This document shows positions 47,867 through 60,180 of a stretch of DNA of 64,000 bases, in pieces. The position numbers were made by a program, and so were the translations under genes. The DNA comes from Elymus sibiricus (lineage: Eukaryota; Streptophyta; Magnoliopsida; Poales; Poaceae). The DNA lies in contig CM077672.1 of NCBI GenBank assembly GCA_039707655.1, forward strand, positions 456,732,390 through 456,796,389. Direction: 5' to 3'. The notes below the pieces were generated by a model. The model had not been told where the DNA came from. It did not search any database and worked only from the letters and a program-made list of their open reading frames with translations. The stretch's first letter is position 1; each line of letters opens with the position of its first letter.

Positions 47867-48687
47867 GTCATAGACTGGGTCATACCTTTTGTACATGCCT
47901 TTCGTCATGTATATGCATATTTTGATCAATGAAATAAAGACCGACAGCTCTGTATAAGAGAGTTTGTCGTTTCGCCTCAAAATTGTGTGTTGAGTCTTTA
48001 TTGGTTGATCGTTGGTTACTTGGGGGCTTCCAACTCATTGAGTTTAGCTTACAAAACCCTTTAACCTGGCAAAAATCCAAACCTTAGTTAAACCTGCCTG
48101 TCAGCAAGATGCTACTCCGAAAAGGTGACCCGGCGTATGCCTGATGAGTCAATCACAAAGGTGACCCTGAATTCATCAGAGTTAAAACGTTTGTTCGTCA
48201 CGTGAGAGCCAGCTTTCAGAAAGCGAGGACAAACCAAAAGGCCAAAGTGCCTGCTTCATGCAAGCAAATCAGACTCGTGCCTAAAAAGGTCAGTCTTTAC
48301 ATCGTGCTGCGTAAGCCGGCAATTTAAAATTTATGTTTTGCATTATGATTACTTCTTGCATGCATGCATAATCTTTGTTTTCATACATTCTACATTATAA
48401 TCACCTTTTTCTTCAACTGGCAGCAAGGCTTGCTGGGTTATTTTTTGTTAACATGCCACTGGTGTGAGCTCGTAATTAATGCAGCTGACTCTGAGCTCAT
48501 ATTCTGAGTGGAAAATGACTTGCCATTTCAAGCATCAAGTTTATACAAGCAATAAAAAGTAGCAAGTGCACGATGGCACTTGCACCAGCGGAAGTTTCTG
48601 ATCTGCAAATATTACAAGCCGCCCACCAAGCTGCGGCCACAGCAAAAGTGTACAAGTTCAACTGCTATAAATTAAGAGCCGGTGTTT
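47867..48687. other. Spacer of element E between pol and antisense ORF
   Basis: Non-coding AT-rich sequence, as found at this place in Tat elements. No gene. Confidence 0.6.
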
Positions 48688-49029
48688 CTATTTTGCCGGG
48701 TTAGGATTTGCGCTGGAGGTTGAAGGAGCGCCATGTCCCGGCTCTTCACGACCATTGTCATCCTCCGCCTCTTCCTTACTTGATTCGCCAGTCGACCACT
48801 GGATTGAGCGCAACGCTTCAAATATCGCATCGGCTGTTATCACAGAGGAAGGGTTGACGTCAGGGGCAAAAGATGGCTTACGCATGCGGGTCAGGGCAAC
48901 CGGCTCTGGACTTGGCGGCTCTATCCATTCGTTGTCCTTTGAATAGCCGGCCTGGTACTTGGTCAAATTTGCCTCTTCTGCAATCTCTATGGCGGCAACC
49001 CAGGTTTCTTTTATGCATCGCTAGAAATC

Positions 49030-49209
49030 ATTTTTAGTGAAAGGTGAATCATCAACATTGAATTCTGGATATCCACCGACAACTTGAGCTGGATCCAATT
49101 CTGGCACATATGCTTTGGTATTTTTTAGTGAAAGGTGAATCATCAACATTGAATTCTGGATATCATTTTTAGTGAAAGGTGAATCATCAACATTGAATTC
49201 TGGATATCC
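49030..49209. repeat. Threefold local repeat in the antisense ORF
   Basis: TTTAGTGAAAGGTGAATCAT with the following CAACATTGAATTCTGGATAT occurs near 49030, 49124 and 49167. The 3-bp multiple spacing of the translated copies gives a repeated PEFNVDDSPFTKND in the protein. Confidence 0.85.
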
Positions 49210-49797
49210 ACCGACAACTTGAGCTGGATCCGCCTTCTTCCATTCCTCAAACCACGCAGGCACCACTGACAGTTCCTTCAGCATATCGGCGATCAACTGT
49301 GGCAGTGCCTTGGTATTTTTTGCGGCCATTATGCAGCAGGAGCCACCTATGTAAAGCTGCTCCACAAGTGTATAGACGGCCTTCAATTTCACCAATGGCT
49401 GTTCAACAAGGTTGTGGCTCCTACAGGCTTCAAGGATAAATGCACGCAAGGTCAGTAAGGCCGGCTTAGCATATTGAGCTGGTATAATTGACTAATGCTA
49501 CAGTCTTTTTACTTACCGAAGATGGCCCTGCACATGGCGGTAATATGTCCCTTCAAGGTGGACAACTCTCGTGTAACCGGCTCCAGTTTTGCCTCGGCCT
49601 CGTCAGCACGTTTGACCAGGATGGCTCTTTCTGCTTCAAATGCCGCCTCAGCATTCTTCAAAGTCCTTCTCACAAGGCGCAAAGACTTGTTCGTTTCTGA
49701 AGAAGATTCTTCCGCTCTTTCATGAAGTTTCTTCTCTCTCTTTGCTTCCTTTTGGAAGTAAGATGCTTGCGTTTCAGCATGGTTCAACATATCCTAC

Positions 49798-51357
49798 TGC
49801 TACTTGTGAGCTGCGTTCGTAATTCCCTGAAGAGGAAGGAAGATGCAGTACAGTAGAGATAAGTATTTCCCTCAGTTATGAAACCAAGGTTATCAATCCA
49901 GTAGGAGAATCACGCAACACCTCGTTAGCTGTACCTACACACAAAATAACAAATCCTTGCACCTAACGCAAACAAAGGGTTGTCAATCCCTTGGCGATTA
50001 ATTGCAAGATTAAATTGTATGGTGATAGATAGATAGCTCAAACAAAAATACAAAATAAAATAAATAAAGTAAAATTGCAGCAAGGTATTTTTAGGATTTT
50101 TAATATATGATAGAAGTAGACCCGGGGGCCATAGTTTTCACTAGAGGCTTCTCTCATGAAAATAGCATACGGTGGGTAAACAAATTACTGTTGGGCAATT
50201 GATAGAAAAGCAAATAATCATGAGGATATCCAAGGCAATGATCATGTATATAGGCATCACGTCCGAGACAAGTAGACCGACTCCTGCCTGCATCTACTAC
50301 TATTACTCCACACATCGACCGCTATCCAGCATGCATCTAGTGTATTAAGTCCATAAAGAACGGAGTAACGCCTTAAGCAAGATGACATGATGTAGACAGA
50401 GTAAACTCATGCATGAATAAACCCCATCTTTTTACCCTTAATAGCAATGATACATACGTGTCATGTCCCTTTCTGTCACTGGGATTGAGCACCGCAAGAT
50501 CGAACCCATTACAAAGCACCTCTCCCATTGCAAGATAAATCAATCTAGTTGGCCAAACCAAATCAATAGATCGAAGAGAAATACGAAGCTATAATAATCA
50601 TGCATAAAAGAGTTCAAAGAAAACTCAAATAATATTCATGGATAATCTGATCATAAACTCACAATTCATCGGAACCCAACAAACACACCACAAAAAGTGA
50701 TTACATCGGATAGAACTCCAAGAACATCAAGGAGAACATTGTATTGAAGATCAAAAAGAGAGAAGAAGCCATCTAGCAACTAACTATGGACCTGAAGGTC
50801 TGTGGTAAACTACTCACGCATCATCGAAAGGGAAGCAAGGTTGATGTAGAGCCCCTTCGTGATCGATTCCCCCTCCGGCGGAGCACCGAATAAGGCCTCC
50901 AGATGGGATCTCTCGAGAACAGAAACTTGCGGCAGCAGAAATAGTATTTTGTGGACTCCTCTGTTGGTTTCCCGATTTTATAGAATTTATAGTGGAGAAA
51001 TTAGGTCAAATGGAGCTGTGTGGGCCCCACGAGCCACCAGGGTGCGCCCCCCTGGGGCGCGCTGTGGTGCCTCATGGGCCACTGCTTCATCTTCTAGCCC
51101 TCTCATGAAGCTTCCAGTACTTGTTATGTCCAGAAAAAAATCTCCAAAAAGTTTCGTGGCATTTGGACTTCGTTTGGTACTGATATTCTGGAAAACCAAA
51201 AACAGGCAAAAAACAGCAACTAGCACTGGGCACTAAGTTAATAGGTTAGTCCCAAAAAATGATATATAATTGCTGTAAATGTATATAAAAACATCCAAGA
51301 TTGACAATATAATAGCATGGAACAATCAAAAATTATAGATACGTTGGAGACGTATCA
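49798..51357 (-). mobile_element. Solo LTR C2, 1,560 bp, TSD CCTAC
   Basis: On the - strand it starts TGATACGTCTCCAACGTATC and ends CTCACAAGTAGCA. It is flanked by CCTAC at 49793-49797 and 51358-51362. Same family and orientation as C1, but inserted at a different target. It interrupts the antisense ORF of E. Confidence 0.93.
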
Positions 51358-53792
51358 CCTACACAATAATATTAAGTCAGGGATAGTCTATCATACGTTC
51401 CAAGTCACCATTCTGGTAGACCCGGCACTCGGGGGCTGCATATTTCAGCGGTTTCATCAACTATAACAAGTCCCATGCAGATGCAAGCATTCCACATGGC
51501 ACTTGGGGGCTAATGCACAATTTGATCTATGTTATTACATACAGAGACCCGGCCATCATAACATGATAAGCCGGCCCTCGGGGGCTTCCAATTTCTGTTA
51601 CAGATGATATTATAGTTTTTAAGTCCCGGGTCATCATCTAATAATGACCCGGCCCTTGGGGGCTATACATATGTATATATGTCTGTTAAGATAGGGGGAA
51701 AAAGTTACCTCATACTTCCGTTTCAGGGAAGTCATCATTGCAATTTCTGTATCTCGGCTTTCAGATAGCCGGGTCAGCACAGCTTGATGCAGTGTTTCGG
51801 CATCTTGTTCTTCAAAGGCATGGATGTTGAGAGCCGCCTTCCCTTTATTCTTAAGAGGTGACTCAGTCTTGGAAGGAATCTTTGTAAGAGCAGTAGATGT
51901 TTCCAGTGGAGCATGTTGCTGTTCGTCGGTTACCATGACTTCGTCCTGGGCCTTCTCAACAGGGTGCTCTTTAGTTAAAGTTTCCTTCTCCTGAATGAAA
52001 GGAGGAGAGGCATGAGCCGGGCTCGCAGTAGTGTCTTCGTGCGGCGGGTCGCTCTGGAAAGCTGGCTCTTCCGGAATATCTGGGGTTAATCGTTGCGTCT
52101 TCTCGGGGACCTATCTGAACGACAGGGTCAGACGACCCGGTCGCGGTCTTCTTCTTAATGGCCTTCGCGCTATACAGGGAACAAAGAGTCATTCGGTTAA
52201 AAAGATAAAGAGCAAGAGTTCATCGTGTAAGGGATAAAGAACAAAAGCAGGTTGTTTACCCAGGATTGATGTTAAAGGCTGGCGCCTGAGTGGCGCTTGA
52301 CTCGTCAGAAGAGAGAGATGTTAGATATTCCGAGTCGTTCAAATGAAGGGGTTCTTTGAAACGACCGGCGTGTGGAAGAGAGGGAGTTGGGCTGAGAGGT
52401 GCTTCTGTACGTGCCCTCCGTACTGGCGGCTCATTGCCTAACCTGCCACTCAGCTCGCCTTCACTGCTTCGGGTCTTCCGTTTAGAAGTCCCTGTGTGCT
52501 GCGCTTTCTTCAAAGAAAATTGTGGGTCTAAGTGTGCATCTCGGTGTGAAAATGGAACTTTTCGGATTGCAACCTGGAATTTCTTTCGAACGGGTATTGG
52601 TGAGTCAGAATCTGAAGAGATCAGTGTTACCTCTGGCTCGCCCGCGTGACTGGTTTCAGCCTGTTCCTATGAAGAGGTGGCTTCAGCAAGTTGATTAAAC
52701 AAACGGCCAAGGGAGTCAAGTTCTACCTCTTGGTCTTCATCGTCTTTTGGGTCCTCTTCACTGTCTTCTCGGGGAGGGGTGGGGTCTTGAAGTTCGACCT
52801 TCCACCAATCAGAGTTTTCCTGTACAATGACGGGTTGATGACAATACAACAAAGGAAATGCAGAATAAATGGCTTGAAAGGCGATAGTAAGGATGTCGGC
52901 TTACCGAGGGTGCCGGATTGTTTGAGTAAAATGGAGCGAGCCCCATGAGCTTAATATCATCCTTTGTTTCACCAAGAAGCTTCTTGGCAAATTTTAGGAC
53001 ATCCTTCTCCTGGAGGTTAACCTGGCTAAATCGAAGTGGATCTTCGGGATGGCCGGTGTAGGTATGCATAAGCCGGGTCCGAAAACTGAGTGGCTGAATT
53101 CACCACTCAACCCAAGTCCGGGTCAGATCAACACCGGTGAGGCCATGGGCAATCAATGCATTCATTTTTGGATACAGGGGCTCCAGATTTTCTCTTTCTT
53201 CCCTGGAAGCAAGACCCGGGAAGGCTGCATTAGCGGCAAGCCGGCTTGCCCTATAACCCAGGAGCGGGTGTTGCCCGTCAGGGGAAGTGTCTTTGTAGTA
53301 AAACCAGGCTCTGTGCCACCCTTTGGGGTGGCTGGCCGGCTTGGCTTCAGGAAAAACTGTATTCTTCCTCCGTTGGATGGAGACTCCGCCAAGTTCAACA
53401 CTTGGGCCATCCTTATGTTCTGTTTGGCGGTTCAGGTAAAAGAACTCTCGGAACAAGTTGATGGACGGCTCAAGCTATAGATATACTTCACAGAATACTT
53501 GGAACTGGCACAAGTTGAAGATGGAGTTGGGGGCCAAGTCTTGAGGCCTGATGTTGAAAAAATGCAGTACATCTCTGAAAAACTTCGAGCCTGGGGGACG
53601 GAAGCCCCTCAAAACATGTTCAGCAAATATAACAATCTCCTTCTGATCTGGCTGAGGATGGATTTCTTCTTCAGGAGCGCGCCATTCAATCGTTTCCTTA
53701 GATGGCAACAATCCGGAATCTACCAGGGCTTGCAAACTCAGCTCTGACATGCTAGAGTTTGCCCAATTAATAATCTTAGGCTTGGGGCCCAT

Positions 53793-54871
53793 TGTTTCGG
53801 CTGCAATTAAGATGAGGAAATGATATAAGCCGACAATACATGGGTTCCCAGGGTTTATATGAAATGAAGTATATACGAGCCGGCAGTTGAAACATTTGCC
53901 GGGTTACGCAAAGAAATGCAAGCAAGTGCCGGGTCGAGGTTTATGATACAGATAAGCTGGTGAAATACTTGGCGTCGATTTTTACAAGTGCTGACACGGA
54001 CTGGGTAATGACTCAGTAAACAGGTTTCACATAAATTGAAAGATTCAACATATATGAGAAATGGCGTAAAATGAGAGGATAAAACCTAGGTATGTTCTTC
54101 ATGTTATGAGATGAACTACAGCGAGATATATTTGAAGCAGGATGGACGGTTACGGATATGCGGAAAACGCCACGGATTGATTCTGCGAGCAGTAAAATGG
54201 AAACCTACGGATGTTCTTAGATCTATCGAGAACTAATCCGATGAATTGCAAAGAATGAGCGAAGAACATGAGGCAATGGAGGAGAGGTTACTTACAGATT
54301 TGGCTAGAGAGTTCTTGCAGTCCTCGGGTGCGGCGGAGATGGCCAAGTTGACGGCACCAGATGAGCTCCGGTGGCGGGGCAAAGGCTCGGACGGCGTAGA
54401 ACGGGCGGTGGCAAGCTCGAACAGGCGCGGCGGCGTCAGAGGGCTAGAGGAAGAAGAATAGTAAAGAAGGAAGTGGAGGAGGCGCCGGTTTATTTATAGC
54501 CACGGCGGGACCCGAAACGGCATGCGCGAAGCCCCAGGAGGCGCAGTGAACAGTGGCTACAAAGGCTCCTTGATTTTCGCGCCTAAGGAGGCAATACAAA
54601 TCTATTCAAGATTCCCTGTGATGTCATCCCGGATTTTGCGAAAGTGGAGCATGATGTCATGAAATAAGACGACGGAAAAATACCAAGTGTATGAATGAGG
54701 AATGACCCAGCAAGCTGTTAAGACAGAAATTCTGCCTGAATGTGGCATGTGCAGAAAAGGCCGGCTCGAAAGAGGTAACTTCAGGTTATGGCTTATCGGG
54801 TAATTCTTCATTTAATTTGTTTTTCAGGTTGGAGTTTAACATGGATAAATCCAAGTCAAACTGAGGGCTAA
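53793..54871. other. 3' internal region of element E
   Basis: Sequence between the start of the antisense ORF and the 3' LTR. It would hold the promoter and 5' UTR of the antisense transcript. A 71-codon + ORF at 54246-54461 is not recognisable. GAGGGCTAA just before 54872 stands where a polypurine tract is expected. Confidence 0.5.
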
Positions 54872-55403
54872 TGTTGGGGATATTTCCCAGCGTGTAGACC
54901 CGGCAGGAGGATGACCTGGTTATAGAGCTGGAGGGCTCAGTGGGTTATCTCACTGCGGGGCTGAGATGATGCTCAATGGGCTGGCTTGATGAAGGCCCGG
55001 TAAGAAAGGCCGGCTCAGCCTATGGGCCGGCTCAAGAAGAAGACGTACGGCTTCAAGGTTGCCTTGGAGAATAAGTAGAATAAGAGTAGAAGACGGGTTA
55101 GATACGACCCGGACTCTCATGTAAATCTAGGGCTCCACCTGTTATATAAAGGGGGGCGCCTAGGCCAGAAAGATTAAGTTGCAATCCCTCGAAAGTTAGG
55201 TTAGCGAATTCGCACCCTTGTAATCGAGATCCAAGCAATACAACCAAGCAGGACATAGGCTATTACCTCCATCGTGAGGGGCTGAACCTGGGTAATCTCG
55301 TGTCTTCTCGTTCCCGATCAACCCCGCTAAGCTTTCACCTTTGTGCGATGGCCTCGTCTCTAAGTCCTTTCACAAGGGCATCTGCCGTGTCAAAACCACG
55401 ACA
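54872..55403 (+). repeat. 3' LTR of element E, 532 bp
   Basis: Starts TGTTGGGGATATTTCCC and ends CAAAACCACGACA. TATATAAAGG near 55142 is a probable TATA box. The matching 5' LTR is absent. Confidence 0.85.
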
Positions 55404-55572
55404 GCGGGCGTATGCCTGCGTGAAAACGCACTTCCGGAAGGTGGAGGCGGAGGTTGTTGCTGCGGGGCCCCCCGAAGGGAAGGCGCGCACCGCGGAGCAG
55501 TTCTTCGCCGACGTGGAGGAGGGTGCCCGTCTTACTGAGGCCATGTGCCCTAAGGCCAACTTGTATTTCTAG
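55404..55572 (+). pseudogene. C-terminal piece of the antisense ORF of element F
   Basis: The frame reads AYACVKTHFRKVEAEVVAAG and EQFFADVEEGARLTEAMCPK, ending at TAG 55570-55572. It resembles the C-terminus of Tat antisense proteins. Element E inserted into this ORF, so only the end remains in the window. Confidence 0.55.
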
Positions 55573-56302
55573 GTGGCACTTCGGAATACCGAAGTGCGTG
55601 TGATGTATAAAGATTTCAAGTTATTTAATGAGTATGGTTGAATTTCCTCTCATATATTTGTGTTGTGTTCTTAATATTCCTCCTGTTTGACTATGTTGAA
55701 CTGAAAGCGGCCAGTCATCGGCTTCGACCCCTTTGTACAAACTACAAAGGGTGCCCCCTTTAGGCATTCCTGACCCGTAGCCGACGTCTCGGTTCTCGAG
55801 GGAGGTCTGTGCACGTAGGGGCTAGGCAATCGGACTATGATGGCTTTATAACTTTCACTTAGCCATAGGAGTTTGACGGTGGGGACTAATGACGAGCCCC
55901 CAGTGTGTGAAGTGGTCGGCCTAGTCAGCTGAGGTTTTATATCCTGCCCACCTCGGCCAATTCGAAGAAGAAGCCCTTCGTTTAACACGGGTGATCTCTA
56001 ACGACACGTCGCTTGACGCGGTCTTCGGATGGCCGACCAGTTTTCGATTAATTAGATAGTCAGTCTTCGGCTTTCTCCACTGAGGTGCTCTTCCAGTTAA
56101 ACTAGCGGCACTATCGCAGTGGTTCTCCCATTACACCCTTAGCCAAATTTGTCAGGAACGTAAGGGGTACACATAGGAGCCGGGCAACCCAACTATTGAC
56201 CAAAATCTAGGTTCGAAACTGATGCATATAGTGCAACATCCGAGATGCCGAGTACTTTGGACTTTTGTTTTAGGGTGCAAAATTGAAACCCTTTAGCAAT
56301 TG
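55573..56302. mobile_element. Element F internal, left part
   Basis: Non-coding retrotransposon interior downstream of the antisense ORF fragment. It ends with AATTG at 56298-56302, the left TSD of G. The same element resumes at 63371. Confidence 0.5.
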
Positions 56303-57209
56303 TGTCGGGCCCGTGGAACCCGGGGTATCCAGGCCCGTCTGCCTTTGGCCCAGGGCGCAACGACTGGCGTGGGCCCAGCGGGCCGTCTCCACCGAACTCT
56401 CACCAAGACCCCTCATGAGGCCCTGGCCTCCTGAGGCCCCCTCCTCAGGGAGTAGCAAGCCACGCTCACAACTACCGTCAACGGCCTCGCGAGGTCCTCT
56501 CGCGAGGCGGCTTCCCGAGGCCCCCTCCCGCAGGCGCTCGAGGCGAAGGTTGTTCGCCTTGCCGCGCGGCCTGGAGCCCGTCACGTGGGTGACGCGCGCG
56601 GCGACGAGCGGCAGCAGAGGCCGCGCCAGCAGGCGCGGATGAAGATGGTTTCCTCTTTCGTGTTAAGGGAGCAGGGCCAGCTATCTACTCTCCAAAGCAA
56701 CACCAAAGGTTGCCCGATCGGCGAAGGAAGACCAAGACGACGGGCGCGCAGGGCGGAGGTCATCACCGAGCCCACCAGCGCGTCATGGATCATGCTTTGG
56801 CCGGCGAAGACCACCTTTAGTCAGGATAGCCTGAGCGCCTGTCCCCTTTCGAAATTGCCAAGTGTGGCAACCCTTCCCGCCTAAGTTTCCAGGGGGAAGA
56901 GGACCATGGCTGATATAAGGGGCAGAGCAGCCGCTGTAGGGAGAGACCGAATCGATTCCTTCATCTCCTACCTTGTACCTTGTACGCAAGAACTCTCTTG
57001 CCCTTGCAATCCCAACCACAAGCAGGAGTAGGGTCTTACACCGCAAGGTGGCCCTAACCTGGGTAAACCGCCGAGTCCTCATTCCGTCCCTCGCTAGCGC
57101 GCCCTCGCCGTCGCCTCGCCGTCACTTAACCGTGGTAGGAGGCGAAGTAGGTAGAACAAGCTCACCCCAGTGTTCGAACCTTTGGGTCCCCGGAGCCCGA
57201 CTTCCGACA
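56303..57209 (+). repeat. 5' LTR of element G, 907 bp
   Basis: Starts TGTCGGGCCCGTGGAACC and ends GAGCCCGACTTCCGACA. Contains CCTCGCGAGG palindromes. CTGATATAAGGGGC near 56909 is a probable TATA box. It is 21 bp shorter than the 3' LTR. Confidence 0.95.
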
Positions 57210-57272
57210 TTTGGCGCGCCAGGTAGGGGGGCGCTATAGTTCTTCTGCTCCGCCCTCAGCTCCACCAACCCC

Positions 57273-59040
57273 ATGGCCGACGCACGTCGCGAGCGCGCCG
57301 AGCGCAGGGCTGGCTGCGTGGCTCAGACGGAGCCGGTGGCTCGCGGCAATCGCCGCCGTCCCGAAGCCGAAGCCGCCGCCACCGACCCCGCTGCCCGCGA
57401 GCAGCAGGACTCCTCCTTGCACCCCTCCGTGCGAGCGAACGGCGACACCGCCACAGCCTCCTTCCTCGCCCACCGTGGGCCACCGGACCCGCAGGCAGCG
57501 CTGCTCATGGCGCATGAGCTGCTCCGCTACCGTCCGGCTGACGCCGCCTACAACGCCTGGCTTGGTCGCATCGCCGAGCTCGTCAACGTCGCCGGGGACG
57601 CTCCGGCATCTTCTCACTCGCTCCGCCCGCCGCCGTCTTGTGCTGGGGACCTGGCGCACGGCGCTCCCCCGCTGCCTCCTCTGCGCGACGAGCGCGCCGG
57701 GCCTCAACACAGCGTGCGGGCTCGTGAGCCGTCCCGTGGCGCATCCTCGCCAGACTGGGACGAGGCCAGCTGCCAGATCATCCACCGCGCGCCCCCCGAC
57801 GCGCGGGTGCTCCTCGAGCGGCAGCGCTAGCGCCAGGACCAGTCCGTTCAGGACGTCGCAGCGGCCGGGCGTCAAAACCGCGCCGCCCTTGCTGGCGGCG
57901 TCCCCTCGAGCGGCGTGGGCTGCCGTGCCTTCACCCGCGAGCTGCGTCGCGTGGTCTGGCCCGCGAAGTTCGAGCCTGAGCTGCCTCCGCGCTACGACGG
58001 CACCCCCAACCCCTCGGAGTTCCTCCAGCTCTACGCGTTGAGCGTCGAGGCGGCGAACGGCGACGACAAGGTCATGGCGAACTGGTTCCCCATGGCCCTC
58101 AAGGATGGCCCGCGCTCCCGGCTCATGAACCTCCCCGAGGCCTCCATTTCGTCGTGGGCCGAGCTCTGTAGTTCATTGCCAACTTCAAGGGCACACAGGA
58201 CTGCTCCCTCACCATCAACGACCTGCGGCGTGTTCGACAGCGCCCACACGAGACCCTCCGCAAGTACATCCGGCGCTTCAGTCAGGTGCGCAACAAGACC
58301 CCGCACGCTTCCGACGCGGCCGTCATCTCCGCCTTTCCACCGGTGTCACGGACATCAAGATGCGCGAGAAGCTCGCCATCAATGGTGAGCTCGACTCCGT
58401 GCTCGAGCTGCTCGACCTCGCCGACAAGTGCGCCAAGGCTGAAGAAGGCCGCCTCTTCGTTCACAATGACCCCGACGCGGCGCTCGACGGCGCCAAGGCC
58501 AAGAGCAAGGACGTCAAGCGCAAGGGCCCTGCCGTACTCGCGGTGGAGCCCGAGCAGATGCGCGGCCGGGACCACGATGAGCCCAGGAAGGACAACCGGC
58601 CGCTCTGCGTTTTTCACAACGTCCGCTCCCATAGCACCGAAGACTGTCAGGAGCTCAAGCTGCTCCGCGACGAGCGCCAGAGCCGCCGGGACGACCGCAA
58701 TGGCCGCGGCGCCGGCCGCGGGGGTGGCCGCAGCGGCAGCCGCTGGGACAGTCACAACAATAATGGCAGCTACCGCCAGGGCTGGCGCGATCAGCCTCGT
58801 GAGGCCGCCTGGCGCGATCAGCCTCGTGAGGCCGCCTGGCGTGACCAGCCTCGTGAGGCGAATCCTCAGGCCAATGCCGCTCTCCCGCCGCTGCCACCGC
58901 CACCCCGAAGGAACGACGTCAACCAGCCTGACGAGGGCGCTGGGGGCTACCAGGAGCCTCGCGCGGTCACCTGCATCCTCGGCGGGTCCCAAGCCCCCGC
59001 GTCCATCCGCCACTTCAAGCAACTCTCTCGCGAGGTGTAT
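57273..59040 (+). pseudogene. gag: gag of element G
   Basis: Starts ATG 57273 (MADARRERAER). The frame has a TAG at 57828-57830, then continues to LPPRYDGTPNPSEFLQLYAL, the gag core. Frame changes occur near 58168 and 58340. The last part holds a zinc knuckle of the C-x2-H-x4-H-x4-C type (CVFHNVRSHSTEDC), an Arg/Gly-rich stretch and three copies of WRDQPREAA. It forms the particle shell in intact relatives. Two frameshifts and one nonsense codon make this copy non-functional as a whole. Confidence 0.8.
58783..58863. repeat. Three tandem 27-bp units in gag of G
   Basis: Each unit encodes WRDQPREAA or a close variant. Units start at about 58783, 58810 and 58837 and keep frame. Confidence 0.9.
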
Positions 59041-60180
59041 GCCGCCCTCCCGAGGCCGGAGGCTTTGCGGCCCCTCAAGTGGTCGCAGTACGCCATCACC
59101 TTCGACTCCAAGGACCACCCCAAGTCCACGGCCTCCGCAGGCGCGCTCCCCATGCTGTGCACTCCCACCATCAGCAATGTCGTGGTCACCAAGACCCTCA
59201 TCGACGGGGGTGCCGGCCTCAGCGTGCTCTCCGTCGAGACCTTCGAGACGCTCCAGGTGCCCTACGACCAGCTAATGCCGACCAGGCCCTTTTCCGGAGT
59301 GACCGATGGCTCCACCATTCCTCTGGGACAAGTGCGCCTCCCCGTCACCTTCGGCACCCGCAAGAACTACCACACCGAGCTCATCGACTTCGACGTGGCA
59401 CACATCGGCCTGCCTTATAATGCCATCTTGGGCTACCCAGCTCTCACCAAGTTCATGGCGGCCACCCATCACGCCTACAACGTCCTCAAGATGCCCGGCT
59501 GCAGCAGCATCATCACCGTCGCCTGCGACGAGAAGGACGCGGCCAACACCCTCGAGCACGCTTACAAGGCTGCCGCTGTCGCGCACCCGGCCGACGAGGA
59601 CGTGGCCGAGCCTTCCGAGGCCGCGCCCACGAAGAAGAAGCAGTTGTTCTCTCAGGACCGCGCCGAGACGAAGAAGGTGTCGGTCGACAGCAGCGTCTTC
59701 GGCCCTGCCTTCACCCTCGGCACAGGCCTCCCTCCTGCATAGGAAAGCGTGCTCGTCACCTTCCTTCGGGCAAACTCGGATGTTTTCGCCTGGAAAGCAT
59801 CCGACTTGTCCGGTGTGCCGAGGGAGGTGATCGAGCACCACTTAGCGGTGTGCCCCAATGCACGCCCGGCCAAGCAGAAAGCACGGCGCCAGGCGCCGGA
59901 GAAGCAAGAGTTCATCGTCAATGAAGTTCAGAAGCTCCAAGAAGCCGGAGTCGTTCGTGATGTGCGCCATCCCGAATGGCTCACCAACCCAGTCGTCGTC
60001 CCCAAGAGGGGCGGCAAGGAGCGCATGTGTGTCGACTTCACCAGCCTCAACCAGCTCTGCCCTAGTGACCCCTTCCAGCTGCCGCGAATTGGCCAGGGCG
60101 TTGGCCCCGTTTTCGGCGGCACGCGCATGCCCTTCGGGCTGAGGAACGCCGGCGCCTCTTTCCAGAGGTTGGCGCCCTTC
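59041..60180 (+). pseudogene. pol: Protease and truncated RT of element G
   Basis: The protease has LIDGGAGLSVLS (D-G-G active site) near 59200. The frame ends at TAG 59740-59742 and resumes directly (ESVLVTFLRANSDVFAWKA). RT begins (VVPKRGGKERMCVDFTSLNQ) but jumps from FQLPRI to GGTRMPFGLRNAGASFQR near 60090-60120. This removes the segment before MPFG, and everything after FQR, including the YxDD motif, is missing. No RNase H or integrase follows. The break is a deletion and not another insertion. Confidence 0.85.

Larger units (their letters stand above)
48688..53792 (-). pseudogene. Antisense ORF of element E ('putative gypsy type transposon' protein), split by solo LTR C2
   Basis: The ORF starts MGPKPKIINW at 53792 and has IEWRAPEEEIHPQPDQKEIV and FRDVLHFFNIRPQDL, the N-terminal domain of the antisense protein of Tat elements. 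After a stop at 53475-53477 the same frame resumes (FREFFYLNRQTEH). Further pieces are at about 53069-52809, 52513-52256, 51936-51700, 49790-49509, 49449-49021 and 48966-48688. The later pieces are helical and Glu/Lys-rich (EAKREKKLHERAEE), and the end is Ser/Pro-rich. Introns probably lie between several pieces, and I could not fix all sites. The role of this protein in Tat elements is not established. The solo LTR and nonsense codon show this copy is inactive. Confidence 0.75.
45354..55403 (+). mobile_element. Element E: Tat-lineage Ty3/gypsy retrotransposon, 5' truncated
   Basis: E starts inside RT (CVFGVPAGKLLGF). It lacks the 5' LTR, gag, protease and most of RT. Present are the end of RT, a first degenerate RNase H, a second archaeal-type RNase H, integrase, an antisense ORF and the 3' LTR. 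The two RNase H domains and the antisense ORF are diagnostic of the Tat lineage. Solo LTR C2 lies within it. The right flank is element F. Confidence 0.85.

Noticed and set aside
41056..51357. C1 and C2 as the two LTRs of one 10-kb element
   Set aside because: Each has its own 5-bp duplication and unrelated flanks.
57211..58041. 276-codon Pro/Ser/Arg-rich ORF in element G
   Set aside because: Alternative frame of gag; the gag frame has the conserved LPPRYDGTPNPSEF segment.
58282..59118. 278-codon ORF on the - strand opposite gag of G
   Set aside because: Complement of the gag zinc-knuckle region; Ala/Val/Leu-rich without family likeness.
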